Of a DNA stretch of 52,929 bases, positions 23,407 to 30,863 are shown one piece after another. The DNA is taken from assembly GCF_001668575.1 (NCBI RefSeq), contig NZ_LZMD01000092.1:1-52929 (forward strand), written 5' to 3'. Origin of the DNA: Mycobacterium sp. 1164985.4. Its GTDB lineage: Bacteria; Actinomycetota; Actinomycetes; Mycobacteriales; Mycobacteriaceae. The notes beneath the pieces are model-generated. The model was not told the origin of the DNA. It did not search any database and was given only the letters and a program-made list of their open reading frames with translations. Position 1 is the stretch's first letter. Each line of letters begins with the position of its first letter. A program made the translations under genes and the position numbers.

Positions 23407-26036
23407 GCCCGCCGTCGGGGGTGGTGACGTTCCTGTTCACCGATATCGAGGGTTCTACTCGTCGGTGGGAGTCCGACGCGGATGCCATGCGGGTGGCGCT
23501 TGCTTGCCATGACAAGGTTTTGCGGTCGGCCATCGAGGCCCATGACGGATTCGTGTTCAGCCACAGCGGTGATGGTCTTGCGGCCGCGTTCGCGTCGCCG
23601 AGTGCCGCCGCGGAGGCCGCCGTCGACGCCCAGCGCCAATTGGAATTGCCGGTGCGCATGGGTATTGCGACCGGTGAGGCCGAGGTTCGCGACGGTGACT
23701 ATTTCGGCGCGGTGCTCAACCGTGCGGCCCGGGTGATGGCGGCCGGGCACGGCGGCCAGATCCTTGTGGCCGAATCGACGGCGGTCCTGCTCGACGGCGT
23801 CGAACTGTTGAACCTCGGACCACGTCGGCTGCGCGACGTGACTCACCCGATCACGATCTTTCAGCTGCGAAGTCAAGGCCTTCCGTGTGACTTCCCGCCG
23901 TTACGCAGCCTGGACGCTGACCGGGGAAATTTCCGGCCCGTAGGAAGAAGGCTGGTCGGGCGCGATGACGAAGTAACCCGGATCGCGGCGGCATTGCGCA
24001 CGAATCGATTCGTCACATTGACCGGTGTCGGCGGAGTGGGTAAGACGCGGCTGGCGCTCGAAGTCGCTGGCCACTGCACCAACGATTTCACCGATGGTGT
24101 CTGGGTTTTCGAGCTTGCGTCCGTGGCCGACGCAGGTGCCGTGGCTGATTCGGTCGCCGCGACCTTGGGCATCGCTCAACAACCCGGGATGAGCGTGCGT
24201 GATTCGGTCGCGGCCGTCTTGGAGGACCGGAAGCGGCTGTTGATCTTCGACAACTGCGAACACGTTTTGGATGCGGCCGCAGGACTTGCCGAGGCTATCC
24301 TCGCGAAGTCCTCAACCGTGAGCATCCTCGCAACCAGCAGAGAGGGCTTGGGGGTCACCGAAGAACAGATCTGGCCGGTCCGCTCACTCTCTGACGATGC
24401 GGCGGCCGAGCTGTTCGTGGAGCGCGCCGGGAGCATTGCTCCTGGCGCTGCCGCCCACGAAATGGAGGCGGTCACCGACATATGTCGTCGCCTCGACGGC
24501 ATTCCGCTGGCGATCGAACTCGCTGCATCCCGGGTTTCGGTGATGACGCTTACCGACATTCGGGACCGGCTCGACAAGAGGTTCCAACTGCTCGTGGGGT
24601 CACGGCGCAGTCTGGAGAGGCACCAGACACTTCGGCACGCGGTGCAATGGTCATACGACCTGTTGAGCGCCGAAGAAAAGAGGCTGCTGGAGCGGTGTTC
24701 GGTGTTCGCCGGTGGATTCGACATCCACAGCGCCTGCGCCGTCGCCGGACCGGAGTACGACGAGTTCGCTGTCGTGGACCTTCTCGACTCCCTGGTGCGC
24801 AAGTCGTTGCTCACGGTGGACCGATCCGAGCAGACGGCGCGGTTCTCCATGCTCGAAACCGTCCGCCAGTTCGCAGAGGAACAGCTCGCCTTTCGCGGTG
24901 CGGCCGAGGAGGTTCGAACGGCTCACGCCCACTATTTCGCACAACTCGAGAGCGCCATGATGTCCTTATGGGACAGCCCTGAGCAACGCTACGCGTACCG
25001 CTGGGTAGCGACCGAGATGGCGAATCTGCGCACGGCCTTCCGGTGGGCAGCCGACAACGGTGACATCGACCTGGCCGCGACGATCACAACATATGTGGGG
25101 TTGCTTGGTTTCGGAGTCGAGAACTACGAGGCCATCGGATGGGCCGAAGAAGTGATCCAGCCCGCTGTCACAGTCGGGCACCCCCGCGTACCCAGTCTGT
25201 ACGTGATTGCAGCGGTGGCCTGGATGGCCGGGAGGCTAGAGAAGGCGCTTCAATATGCGGAGGTCGGCGCAACAGTGTTGGCCTGCAACGAAAATACGCC
25301 GCCGTACGGAATGGAGGGCTGGCTCGGAGCGGCCTACCTTCCCGGCGGCGAGCCGTTGCGATGGGCAGATATGTGCCAGGCGCAACTGAAACGACGCGGC
25401 GACAACGATGTATACATTCGCGGCTGTCGCGTCTTCGCTCTGACTTTCGGGGGACTAATTTACGAAGCGATGCAAGCCGCCGTGGGCTTGGTCGAAGCGG
25501 CAGCCGCAACCGGTAATCCTTATCTGTATACCTTCGCGGTCGCCGCCAGCACATTTCCGAGCCATGCGAAGGGGTCGGTCACGAGCATCCAAACGTGCAG
25601 AGAGGGTCTGGCGATGGCGCTGGAGAGCGGAAATCGTTTCAACGCATCGATTCTCGCGCTCGCCATGGCCAGGTTCGAAGCGCTGGATGCGGTGAACCTG
25701 GAGGCGCTCGAGCACCTGACGTTGGTTCTTCGCAATTACCACGACTCGGGCAACGTCGGCAGCATTCGCAGCCCACTTGCTGTGCTGAGCACGTTCCTCG
25801 ATCGTCTAGGCCGATATGAGCAGGCAGCGGTCATCAGCGGGTTCTCGTTGAGCCCGCTGGCACTGGCCGTGCTTCCTGAGTTCACATCCTCCATAGCCCA
25901 CCTCCGCACCGTGCTCGGTGACGACACGTACGAATCGCTTGCTCGAGAGGGTGGGTCGATGACGATGGCCGCGATTGTGGCTTTCGCCTACGACCAAATT
26001 GACCAGGCGCGAGTGGAGCTCGCCCGACCATCATAA
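23403..26036 (+). CDS. Class III nucleotidyl cyclase / NB-ARC (STAND) ATPase with helical repeats, copy B
   Basis: 877 aa, tandem paralogue of copy A, overlapping its stop by ATGA. Cyclase domain at residues 6-150 with D14, D57, N106 and R110 in the catalytic positions and Ser53 in place of the substrate Lys. Walker A GVGGVGKTRL from residue 208, Walker B LLIFDNCEH, DGIPLAIELAASR, then QWSYDLLSAEE and the helical repeat region. Again there is no terminal HTH. The protein diverges from copy A as soon as the cyclase domain ends. It contains rare codons for this genome, such as TTA and ATA-rich stretches in the repeat part. Such cyclase-STAND proteins are expected to couple ligand sensing by the repeats to ATP-driven assembly and cyclic nucleotide output; that is inference. 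Confidence 0.9.
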   Translation: MSPPSGVVTFLFTDIEGSTRRWESDADAMRVALACHDKVLRSAIEAHDGFVFSHSGDGLAAAFASPSAAAEAAVDAQRQLELPVRMGIATGEAEVRDGDYFGAVLNRAARVMAAGHGGQILVAESTAVLLDGVELLNLGPRRLRDVTHPITIFQLRSQGLPCDFPPLRSLDADRGNFRPVGRRLVGRDDEVTRIAAALRTNRFVTLTGVGGVGKTRLALEVAGHCTNDFTDGVWVFELASVADAGAVADSVAATLGIAQQPGMSVRDSVAAVLEDRKRLLIFDNCEHVLDAAAGLAEAILAKSSTVSILATSREGLGVTEEQIWPVRSLSDDAAAELFVERAGSIAPGAAAHEMEAVTDICRRLDGIPLAIELAASRVSVMTLTDIRDRLDKRFQLLVGSRRSLERHQTLRHAVQWSYDLLSAEEKRLLERCSVFAGGFDIHSACAVAGPEYDEFAVVDLLDSLVRKSLLTVDRSEQTARFSMLETVRQFAEEQLAFRGAAEEVRTAHAHYFAQLESAMMSLWDSPEQRYAYRWVATEMANLRTAFRWAADNGDIDLAATITTYVGLLGFGVENYEAIGWAEEVIQPAVTVGHPRVPSLYVIAAVAWMAGRLEKALQYAEVGATVLACNENTPPYGMEGWLGAAYLPGGEPLRWADMCQAQLKRRGDNDVYIRGCRVFALTFGGLIYEAMQAAVGLVEAAAATGNPYLYTFAVAASTFPSHAKGSVTSIQTCREGLAMALESGNRFNASILALAMARFEALDAVNLEALEHLTLVLRNYHDSGNVGSIRSPLAVLSTFLDRLGRYEQAAVISGFSLSPLALAVLPEFTSSIAHLRTVLGDDTYESLAREGGSMTMAAIVAFAYDQIDQARVELARPS
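23424..23837 (+). repeat. Cyclase-domain repeat unit B
   Basis: Partner of 20797-21210 with 4 mismatches in 414 bp, two of them changing an amino acid (V84A and T117A in copy A numbering). Confidence 0.9.
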
Positions 26037-26684
26037 ATACACCGTCGGGCGTCGTGACGTTCCTGTTCACCGATATCGAGGGTTCTACTCGTCGGTGGGA
26101 GCCCGACGCGGATGTCATGCGGGTGGCGCTTGCTTGCCATGACAAGGTTTTAGGGTCGGCCATCGAGGCCCATGACGGATTCGTGTTCAGCCACAGCGGT
26201 GGTGCTGAATCTCGGCCCGCGGCGTTTGCGCGACGTCTAGGCACCGATCACGCTCCACCAGGTTAAGCGCAGGGTTTGCGGGACGCGTTCCCGCCGCTGC
26301 ACACCGAAGATGCGAACGTAAGAAGTCTGAGAGCGTCGACCACGACCTTGATCGGGCGCGAGGCGGAAGTCGCCGACGTCGAGGCTGCGCTGCGGCAGCA
26401 TCGGCCGCTCACCCTGACCGGTGTAGGAGGGTGGAAAGCTGCTCGAGAAACTCGGGCAGCCGGAGCCCGCAGCCACTTTGGCCGGTTTCGCGGTGCTGAG
26501 CCAGATGACCCCGGCGCACTACCCGAAGCTCACCGAGTTGATCATCCGATTGCGTGAAGCGCTCGGGCACCAGACTTTCGACCGCCTCGCAAAGAAGGGG
26601 GCGACGATGTCCCTCGCCGCAATGGCCACCTACGCCTACGAGCAGATCGATCACGCCCGGGCGCACCTGCAACAACTACGGTGA
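26033..26684 (+). pseudogene. Decayed third copy of the cyclase/STAND ATPase gene (copy C)
   Basis: Three remnants are joined. 26054-26200 keeps the cyclase start through the HSG of the GDG motif and is about 97% identical to units A and B. A deletion of roughly 230 bp then joins to a divergent piece reading VLNLGPRRLRDV in another frame, ended by TAG at 26238-26240. After a further frame change the linker to the ATPase appears (DAFPPLHTEDANV ... TLIGREAEV ... LTLTGVGG). It breaks at Walker A and jumps, with a frame change, to the very C-terminus (LLEKLGQPEPAATLAGF ... AMATYAYEQIDHARAHL), ending at TGA 26682-26684. The expected ATGA start is replaced by ATAA, which also ends copy B. Not a functional cyclase or ATPase. 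Confidence 0.9.
26054..26200 (+). repeat. Cyclase-domain repeat unit C (truncated)
   Basis: About 147 bp matching the first third of units A and B with 4 mismatches, ending at a deletion junction in the SGDG codons. Confidence 0.85.
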
Positions 26685-26688
26685 ACCC

Positions 26689-27399
26689 ATGGAGACACTG
26701 AGAGTCGGCGTGGCCGAACCCGACCCGCCCTTCAACGGGATGCCCGGCGACGGTGGCCTCGACATCGACTTGATGCAAGCGCTCAGCGATAAGATCGGCG
26801 CGACAGTCGAATTCGTGTCCTACAAGGGTGCCGACTTCGACGGTATCTTCGCTGCGCTGGGATCGGGGTACGACTGTGTCGCCGCCGGGACCACCGTCAC
26901 ACCCGAGCGCGAGCAGAAGGCGACTTTCCTGCCGCCGTACGTCATCTCCGGTCAATCGCTGGCCGTCGACACTCGCCGGCTGCCCCGCGTCGCCTCGATC
27001 GACGACCTGGCGGGCCTCACCATCGGCGTGCAGCGGGGCAACACCAGCCAGCCGATCGCCGAGCGGCTCGTCGCGGAGGGGAAGGCAGGCGCGGTCCGCG
27101 TCTATGACTACGGCTCGATCCGCGACGCGTTGACCGACCTGTCCACCGGTGACTGCGACGCCGTGATGAAGCTCGCGCCGGTGCTGACCGAACTGGTCAG
27201 GACGGTCCCAGGGGTCGAGGTCGTCCAGCGCGGCATCACCGTCGAGGACATCGCGATCGCGGTTCCGCTCGGTGACCAGGCGCTTCTCGGACGGCTCACC
27301 GTCGCACAAGCCGAGTTGGAGGCAGACGGCACACTCCAGCGGATTCGCCGCAAATGGCTCGGCAACCCCTACGCGGATCAACGCCTGGCCGTGCACTGA
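26689..27399 (+). CDS. Solute-binding-protein family 3 domain protein without signal peptide
   Basis: 236 aa. The whole protein is a type II periplasmic-binding fold of the SBP_bac_3 kind: LRVGVAEPDPPFNG, GLDIDLMQALSDKIGATVEF, FDGIFAALGSGYDCVAAGTT, LTIGVQRGNTSQPIAERL, SIRDALTDLSTGDCDAVM and the final LQRIRRKWLG. It begins with METLRVGV, so there is no signal peptide or lipobox, and the protein should stay in the cytosol. ATG 26689 follows the pseudogene stop by 4 nt, so it is probably in the same transcript as the cyclase/ATPase genes. No permease or ABC ATPase for it is nearby. A ligand sensor for an amino acid or similar small molecule is plausible; an enzyme of the cyclohydrolase-like branch is the alternative. 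Confidence 0.85.
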   Translation: METLRVGVAEPDPPFNGMPGDGGLDIDLMQALSDKIGATVEFVSYKGADFDGIFAALGSGYDCVAAGTTVTPEREQKATFLPPYVISGQSLAVDTRRLPRVASIDDLAGLTIGVQRGNTSQPIAERLVAEGKAGAVRVYDYGSIRDALTDLSTGDCDAVMKLAPVLTELVRTVPGVEVVQRGITVEDIAIAVPLGDQALLGRLTVAQAELEADGTLQRIRRKWLGNPYADQRLAVH

Positions 27400-27478
27400 C
27401 CAGGTGACACGTGGCCGCTATCACACCACTAGGCTGGCGGTCGAGCACTACACGCTGAGGCAACTAAGGGAGAGACCA

Positions 27479-28501
27479 GTGACCATCCGGGTAGGCGTTA
27501 ACGGCTTCGGCCGCATCGGGCGCAACTTCTACCGGGCGCTCGCCGCGCAGAAGGCCGAGGGCAAGAGCACCGACATCGAGATCGTTGCCGTCAACGACCT
27601 CACCGACAACGCCAGCTTGGCGCACCTGCTGAAGTTCGACTCGATCCTCGGCCGGTTCCCCGCCGAGATCAGCCTCGAGGGCGACGACACCATCGTCATC
27701 GGCGATCAGAAGATCAAGGCGCTCGAGGTCAAGGAAGGCCCGGCGGCCCTGCCCTGGGGTGACCTCGGGGTCGATGTGGTCGTCGAGTCGACCGGCATCT
27801 TCACCAAGCGCGACAAGGCGCAGGGCCACCTGGACGCCGGCGCCAAGAAGGTCATCATTTCCGCGCCCGCCACCGATGAGGACATCACGATCGTCCTCGG
27901 CGTCAACGACGACAAGTACGACGGCAGCCAGAACATCATCTCCAACGCCTCGTGCACCACGAACTGCCTCGGCCCGTTGGCCAAGGTGCTCAACGACGAG
28001 TTCGGCATCGTCAAGGGCCTGATGACGACCGTCCACGCCTACACGCAGGACCAGAACCTGCAGGACGGCCCGCACAAGGACCTGCGCCGCGCTCGCGCAG
28101 CCGCCCTGAACATCGTCCCGACCTCCACGGGCGCCGCCAAGGCGATCGGCCTGGTGCTCCCGGAGCTGAAGGGCAAGCTCGACGGCTACGCGCTGCGCGT
28201 GCCGATTCCCACGGGTTCGTGCACCGACCTGACCGCTGAGCTGTCCAAGTCGGCCACGGCCGACGAGATCAACGCGGCGTTCAAGGCGGCTGCGGACGGC
28301 CCGCTCAAGGGCATCCTCAAGTACTACGACGCACCGATCGTCTCCAGCGACATCGTGACCGATCCGCACAGCTCGATCTTCGATGCCGGCCTGACCAAGG
28401 TGATCGACAACCAGGCCAAGACCGTGTCCTGGTACGACAACGAGTGGGGATACTCCAACCGGCTGGTCGACCTGGTCGCGCTTGTCGGCAAGTCGCTCTG
28501 A
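27479..28501 (+). CDS. gap: Glyceraldehyde-3-phosphate dehydrogenase, type I
   Basis: NAD-dependent phosphorylating enzyme of glycolysis and gluconeogenesis. 340 aa from the GTG at 27479, which has GGGAGAG about 4-5 nt upstream; the frame is open further upstream but that part overlaps the preceding gene. Motifs: IRVGVNGFGRIGRNFYRAL (NAD site), catalytic Cys in SNASCTTNCLGPLAKVL, TTVHAYTQDQ with the catalytic His, RRARAAALNIVPTSTGAAKA and WYDNEWGYSNRLVDL at the end. First gene of gap-pgk-tpiA. Confidence 0.98.
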   Translation: MTIRVGVNGFGRIGRNFYRALAAQKAEGKSTDIEIVAVNDLTDNASLAHLLKFDSILGRFPAEISLEGDDTIVIGDQKIKALEVKEGPAALPWGDLGVDVVVESTGIFTKRDKAQGHLDAGAKKVIISAPATDEDITIVLGVNDDKYDGSQNIISNASCTTNCLGPLAKVLNDEFGIVKGLMTTVHAYTQDQNLQDGPHKDLRRARAAALNIVPTSTGAAKAIGLVLPELKGKLDGYALRVPIPTGSCTDLTAELSKSATADEINAAFKAAADGPLKGILKYYDAPIVSSDIVTDPHSSIFDAGLTKVIDNQAKTVSWYDNEWGYSNRLVDLVALVGKSL

Positions 28502-28505
28502 CATC

Positions 28506-29732
28506 GTGGGCATCAAGACTCTGGAAGACCTTCTCGGTGAAGGTGTTTCAGATCGCGGCGTGCTGGTCCGCTCGGATCTGAACGTCCCGCTCGACGACGA
28601 CGGTAACATCACCGACCCGGGTCGTATCACCGCGTCGGTGCCGACGCTGAAGGCGCTTTCCGACGCGGGTGCCAAGGTGATCGTCACTGCGCATCTCGGT
28701 CGGCCCAAGGGTGAGCCGGATCCAAAGCTCTCGCTGGCTCCGGTCGCGAAGGCGTTGGGGGAGCAGCTCGGTCGCCACGTTCAGCTGGCCGGCGACGTCG
28801 TCGGCACCGACGCACTCGCCCGTGCCGAAGGACTGACCGACGGCGACATCCTGCTGCTGGAGAACATCCGCTTCGATGCCCGCGAGACCAGCAAGGACGA
28901 CGCCGAACGCCTGGCGCTGGCCAAGCAGCTCGTCGAACTCGTCGGCGGCCCAGATGGTTCGGGGGGCGCTTTCGTCTCCGACGGTTTCGGCGTGGTGCAC
29001 CGCAAGCAGGCGTCGGTGTACGACGTCGCCACCCTGCTCCCGCACTATGCGGGCACGCTGGTGGCCGCCGAGGTCAAGGTGCTCCAGCAGCTGACCACCT
29101 CGACCGACAAGCCCTATGCAGTGGTGCTCGGCGGGTCGAAGGTCTCCGACAAGCTGGCGGTGATCGAGTCCCTGGCGGAGAAGGCCGACAGCCTGATCAT
29201 CGGAGGCGGAATGTGCTTCACATTCCTTGCCTCACAGGGTGTTTCGGTGGGTACTTCGCTGCTTGAAGAAGGCATGATCGAGACCTGCCGCAAGCTGCTC
29301 GACACCTACGCTGATGTGATCCACGTCCCGGTCGACATCGTGGTGGCTGATAAGTTCGCCGCGGACGCGACGGCCGAGATCGTCGCCGCCGACAAGATTC
29401 CCGAGGACAAGATGGGCCTTGACATCGGCCCGGGCTCGGTGAAGCGCTTCACGACGCTGCTGTCCAACGCCAAGACCGTGTTCTGGAACGGCCCGATGGG
29501 CGTGTTCGAGTTCCCGGCGTTCGCAGCGGGCACCAAGGGCGTCGCCGAGGCGATCATCGCCGCGACCGGCAAGGGCGCCTTCAGCGTCGTCGGCGGCGGC
29601 GATTCCGCGGCCGCGGTCCGTTCGCTCGGCCTGGACGAAGAGGGCTTCTCCCACATTTCGACCGGGGGCGGCGCCTCGCTGGAATACCTTGAAGGCAAGA
29701 AACTGCCCGGTATCGCTGTTTTAGAAGAGTGA
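28506..29732 (+). CDS. pgk: Phosphoglycerate kinase
   Basis: Transfers phosphate from 1,3-bisphosphoglycerate to ADP. 408 aa from GTG 28506, 4 nt after gap. Motifs: RSDLNVPLDDDG, HLGRPKGEPDPKLSLAPVA, LLENIRFDARE, YAVVLGGSKVSDKL and the C-terminal GGGDSAAAV hinge and ATP site. An earlier start at 28482 would overlap gap and add eight residues not expected for the family. Confidence 0.98.
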   Translation: MGIKTLEDLLGEGVSDRGVLVRSDLNVPLDDDGNITDPGRITASVPTLKALSDAGAKVIVTAHLGRPKGEPDPKLSLAPVAKALGEQLGRHVQLAGDVVGTDALARAEGLTDGDILLLENIRFDARETSKDDAERLALAKQLVELVGGPDGSGGAFVSDGFGVVHRKQASVYDVATLLPHYAGTLVAAEVKVLQQLTTSTDKPYAVVLGGSKVSDKLAVIESLAEKADSLIIGGGMCFTFLASQGVSVGTSLLEEGMIETCRKLLDTYADVIHVPVDIVVADKFAADATAEIVAADKIPEDKMGLDIGPGSVKRFTTLLSNAKTVFWNGPMGVFEFPAFAAGTKGVAEAIIAATGKGAFSVVGGGDSAAAVRSLGLDEEGFSHISTGGGASLEYLEGKKLPGIAVLEE

Positions 29733-29746
29733 GAGGTACTCGAATC

Positions 29747-30532
29747 GTGAGCCGTAAGCCGCTGATCGCCGGCAACTGGAAGATGAACCTCAACCACTTC
29801 GAGGCGATCGCGCTGGTGCAGAAGATCGCATTCGCCCTCCCGGCGAAGTACTTCGACAAGGTCGACGTGACGGTGATCCCGCCGTTCACCGATCTGCGCA
29901 GCGTCCAGACCCTCGTCGACGGCGACAAGCTCCTGCTGACCTACGGCGCGCAGGATCTCTCACAGCACGACTCGGGCGCCTACACCGGCGACATCAGCGG
30001 CGCGTTCCTCGCCAAGCTGGGATGCACCTTCGTCGTCGTCGGGCACTCCGAACGACGCACCTACCACCACGAGGACGACGCGATCGTGGCCGCCAAGGCC
30101 GCGGCCGCCTTCCGGCACGGGTTGGTGCCGATCATCTGCATCGGTGAGCAACTCGAGGTCCGCGAGGCGGGTAACCACGTCGAGCACAACGTGGAGTCGC
30201 TGCGGGGGTCGCTGGCGGGCCTGTCGTCCGAACAGATCGGGCAGGCCGTGATCGCCTACGAGCCGGTGTGGGCCATCGGTACCGGCAGGGTGGCCAGCGC
30301 GGCCGACGCCCAGGAGGTCTGCAAGGCGATCCGCGACGAGCTGGGCAAGCTGGCGTCGCCGCAGGTGGCCGCCGGGGTTCGGGTGCTGTACGGCGGGTCG
30401 GTCAACGCCAAGAACGTCGGCGACATCGTGGCGCAGGAGGACATCGACGGGGCCCTGGTCGGCGGCGCGTCGCTCGACGGCGAGCAGTTCGCCACGCTGT
30501 CGGCCATCGCGGCCGGCGGGCCCCTGCCGTAG
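29747..30532 (+). CDS. tpiA: Triosephosphate isomerase
   Basis: Interconverts dihydroxyacetone phosphate and glyceraldehyde 3-phosphate. 261 aa from GTG 29747, 14 nt after pgk, with GAGAGG in front. TIM-barrel motifs are complete: Asn/Lys in AGNWKMN, VVGHSERR with catalytic His, AYEPVWAIGTG with catalytic Glu, and YGGSVNAKN and VGGASLDG phosphate-binding loops. The open frame reaches 29729, but the usual N-terminus SRKPLIAGNW favours the chosen start. Confidence 0.98.
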   Translation: MSRKPLIAGNWKMNLNHFEAIALVQKIAFALPAKYFDKVDVTVIPPFTDLRSVQTLVDGDKLLLTYGAQDLSQHDSGAYTGDISGAFLAKLGCTFVVVGHSERRTYHHEDDAIVAAKAAAAFRHGLVPIICIGEQLEVREAGNHVEHNVESLRGSLAGLSSEQIGQAVIAYEPVWAIGTGRVASAADAQEVCKAIRDELGKLASPQVAAGVRVLYGGSVNAKNVGDIVAQEDIDGALVGGASLDGEQFATLSAIAAGGPLP

Positions 30533-30565
30533 CGCGCCGATTAGTGAGCGTCGTCGTCGATTAGG

Positions 30566-30571
30566 TAGTCT
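30566..30571 (+). promoter_or_regulatory. Putative leaderless -10 (TAGTCT) for secG
   Basis: TAGTCT ends 7 nt before the secG ATG. It suggests that secG has its own start of transcription although it follows tpiA by 46 nt. Confidence 0.4.
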
Positions 30572-30578
30572 TGCGCCC

Positions 30579-30812
30579 ATGGAATTGGCCCTGCAGATCA
30601 CCCTGGTAGTGACCAGTGTCTTGGTTGTGCTCCTGGTGCTGCTGCATCGCGCCAAGGGCGGCGGCCTGTCCACGCTGTTCGGCGGCGGCGTTCAGTCCAG
30701 CCTGTCGGGCTCGACGGTGGTGGAGAAGAACCTCGACCGGTTGACGTTGTTCGTGACCGGCATCTGGCTCGTCTCGATCGTCGGCGTCGCACTTCTGATC
30801 AAGTACAGCTGA
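30579..30812 (+). CDS. secG: Preprotein translocase subunit SecG
   Basis: 77 aa with two transmembrane helices (ALQITLVVTSVLVVLLVLLH and LTLFVTGIWLVSIVGVALLI) joined by the typical Gly/Ser-rich loop GGGLSTLFGGGVQSS. SecG is the accessory subunit of the SecYEG channel. Its position after tpiA is widely conserved in actinobacteria. Confidence 0.95.
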   Translation: MELALQITLVVTSVLVVLLVLLHRAKGGGLSTLFGGGVQSSLSGSTVVEKNLDRLTLFVTGIWLVSIVGVALLIKYS

Positions 30813-30851
30813 TTCTGCGCACCTCGTTGTGCGGCGCGGCCCGGAGCCGTC

Positions 30852-30857
30852 GATACT
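30852..30857 (+). promoter_or_regulatory. Possible -10 (GATACT) for ppc
   Basis: GATACT ends 6 nt before the ppc ATG. The first base departs from the [T/C]ANNNT pattern, so support is weaker than for the other sites. Confidence 0.3.
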
Positions 30858-30863
30858 TGACTC

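Noticed and set aside
20734..26684. Composite transposon or prophage carrying the cyclase array
   Set aside because: No transposase, integrase, terminal inverted repeats or target duplications were seen; the direct repeats are the cyclase domains themselves.
27400..27478. Sigma-A promoter directly upstream of gap
   Set aside because: TGACAC and TAGGCT are present but spaced 20 bp apart, and other pairings are weaker, so no promoter was called.
27464..28708. Minus-strand ORF of 414 codons opposite gap
   Set aside because: Shadow of the gap gene, which has all catalytic motifs.
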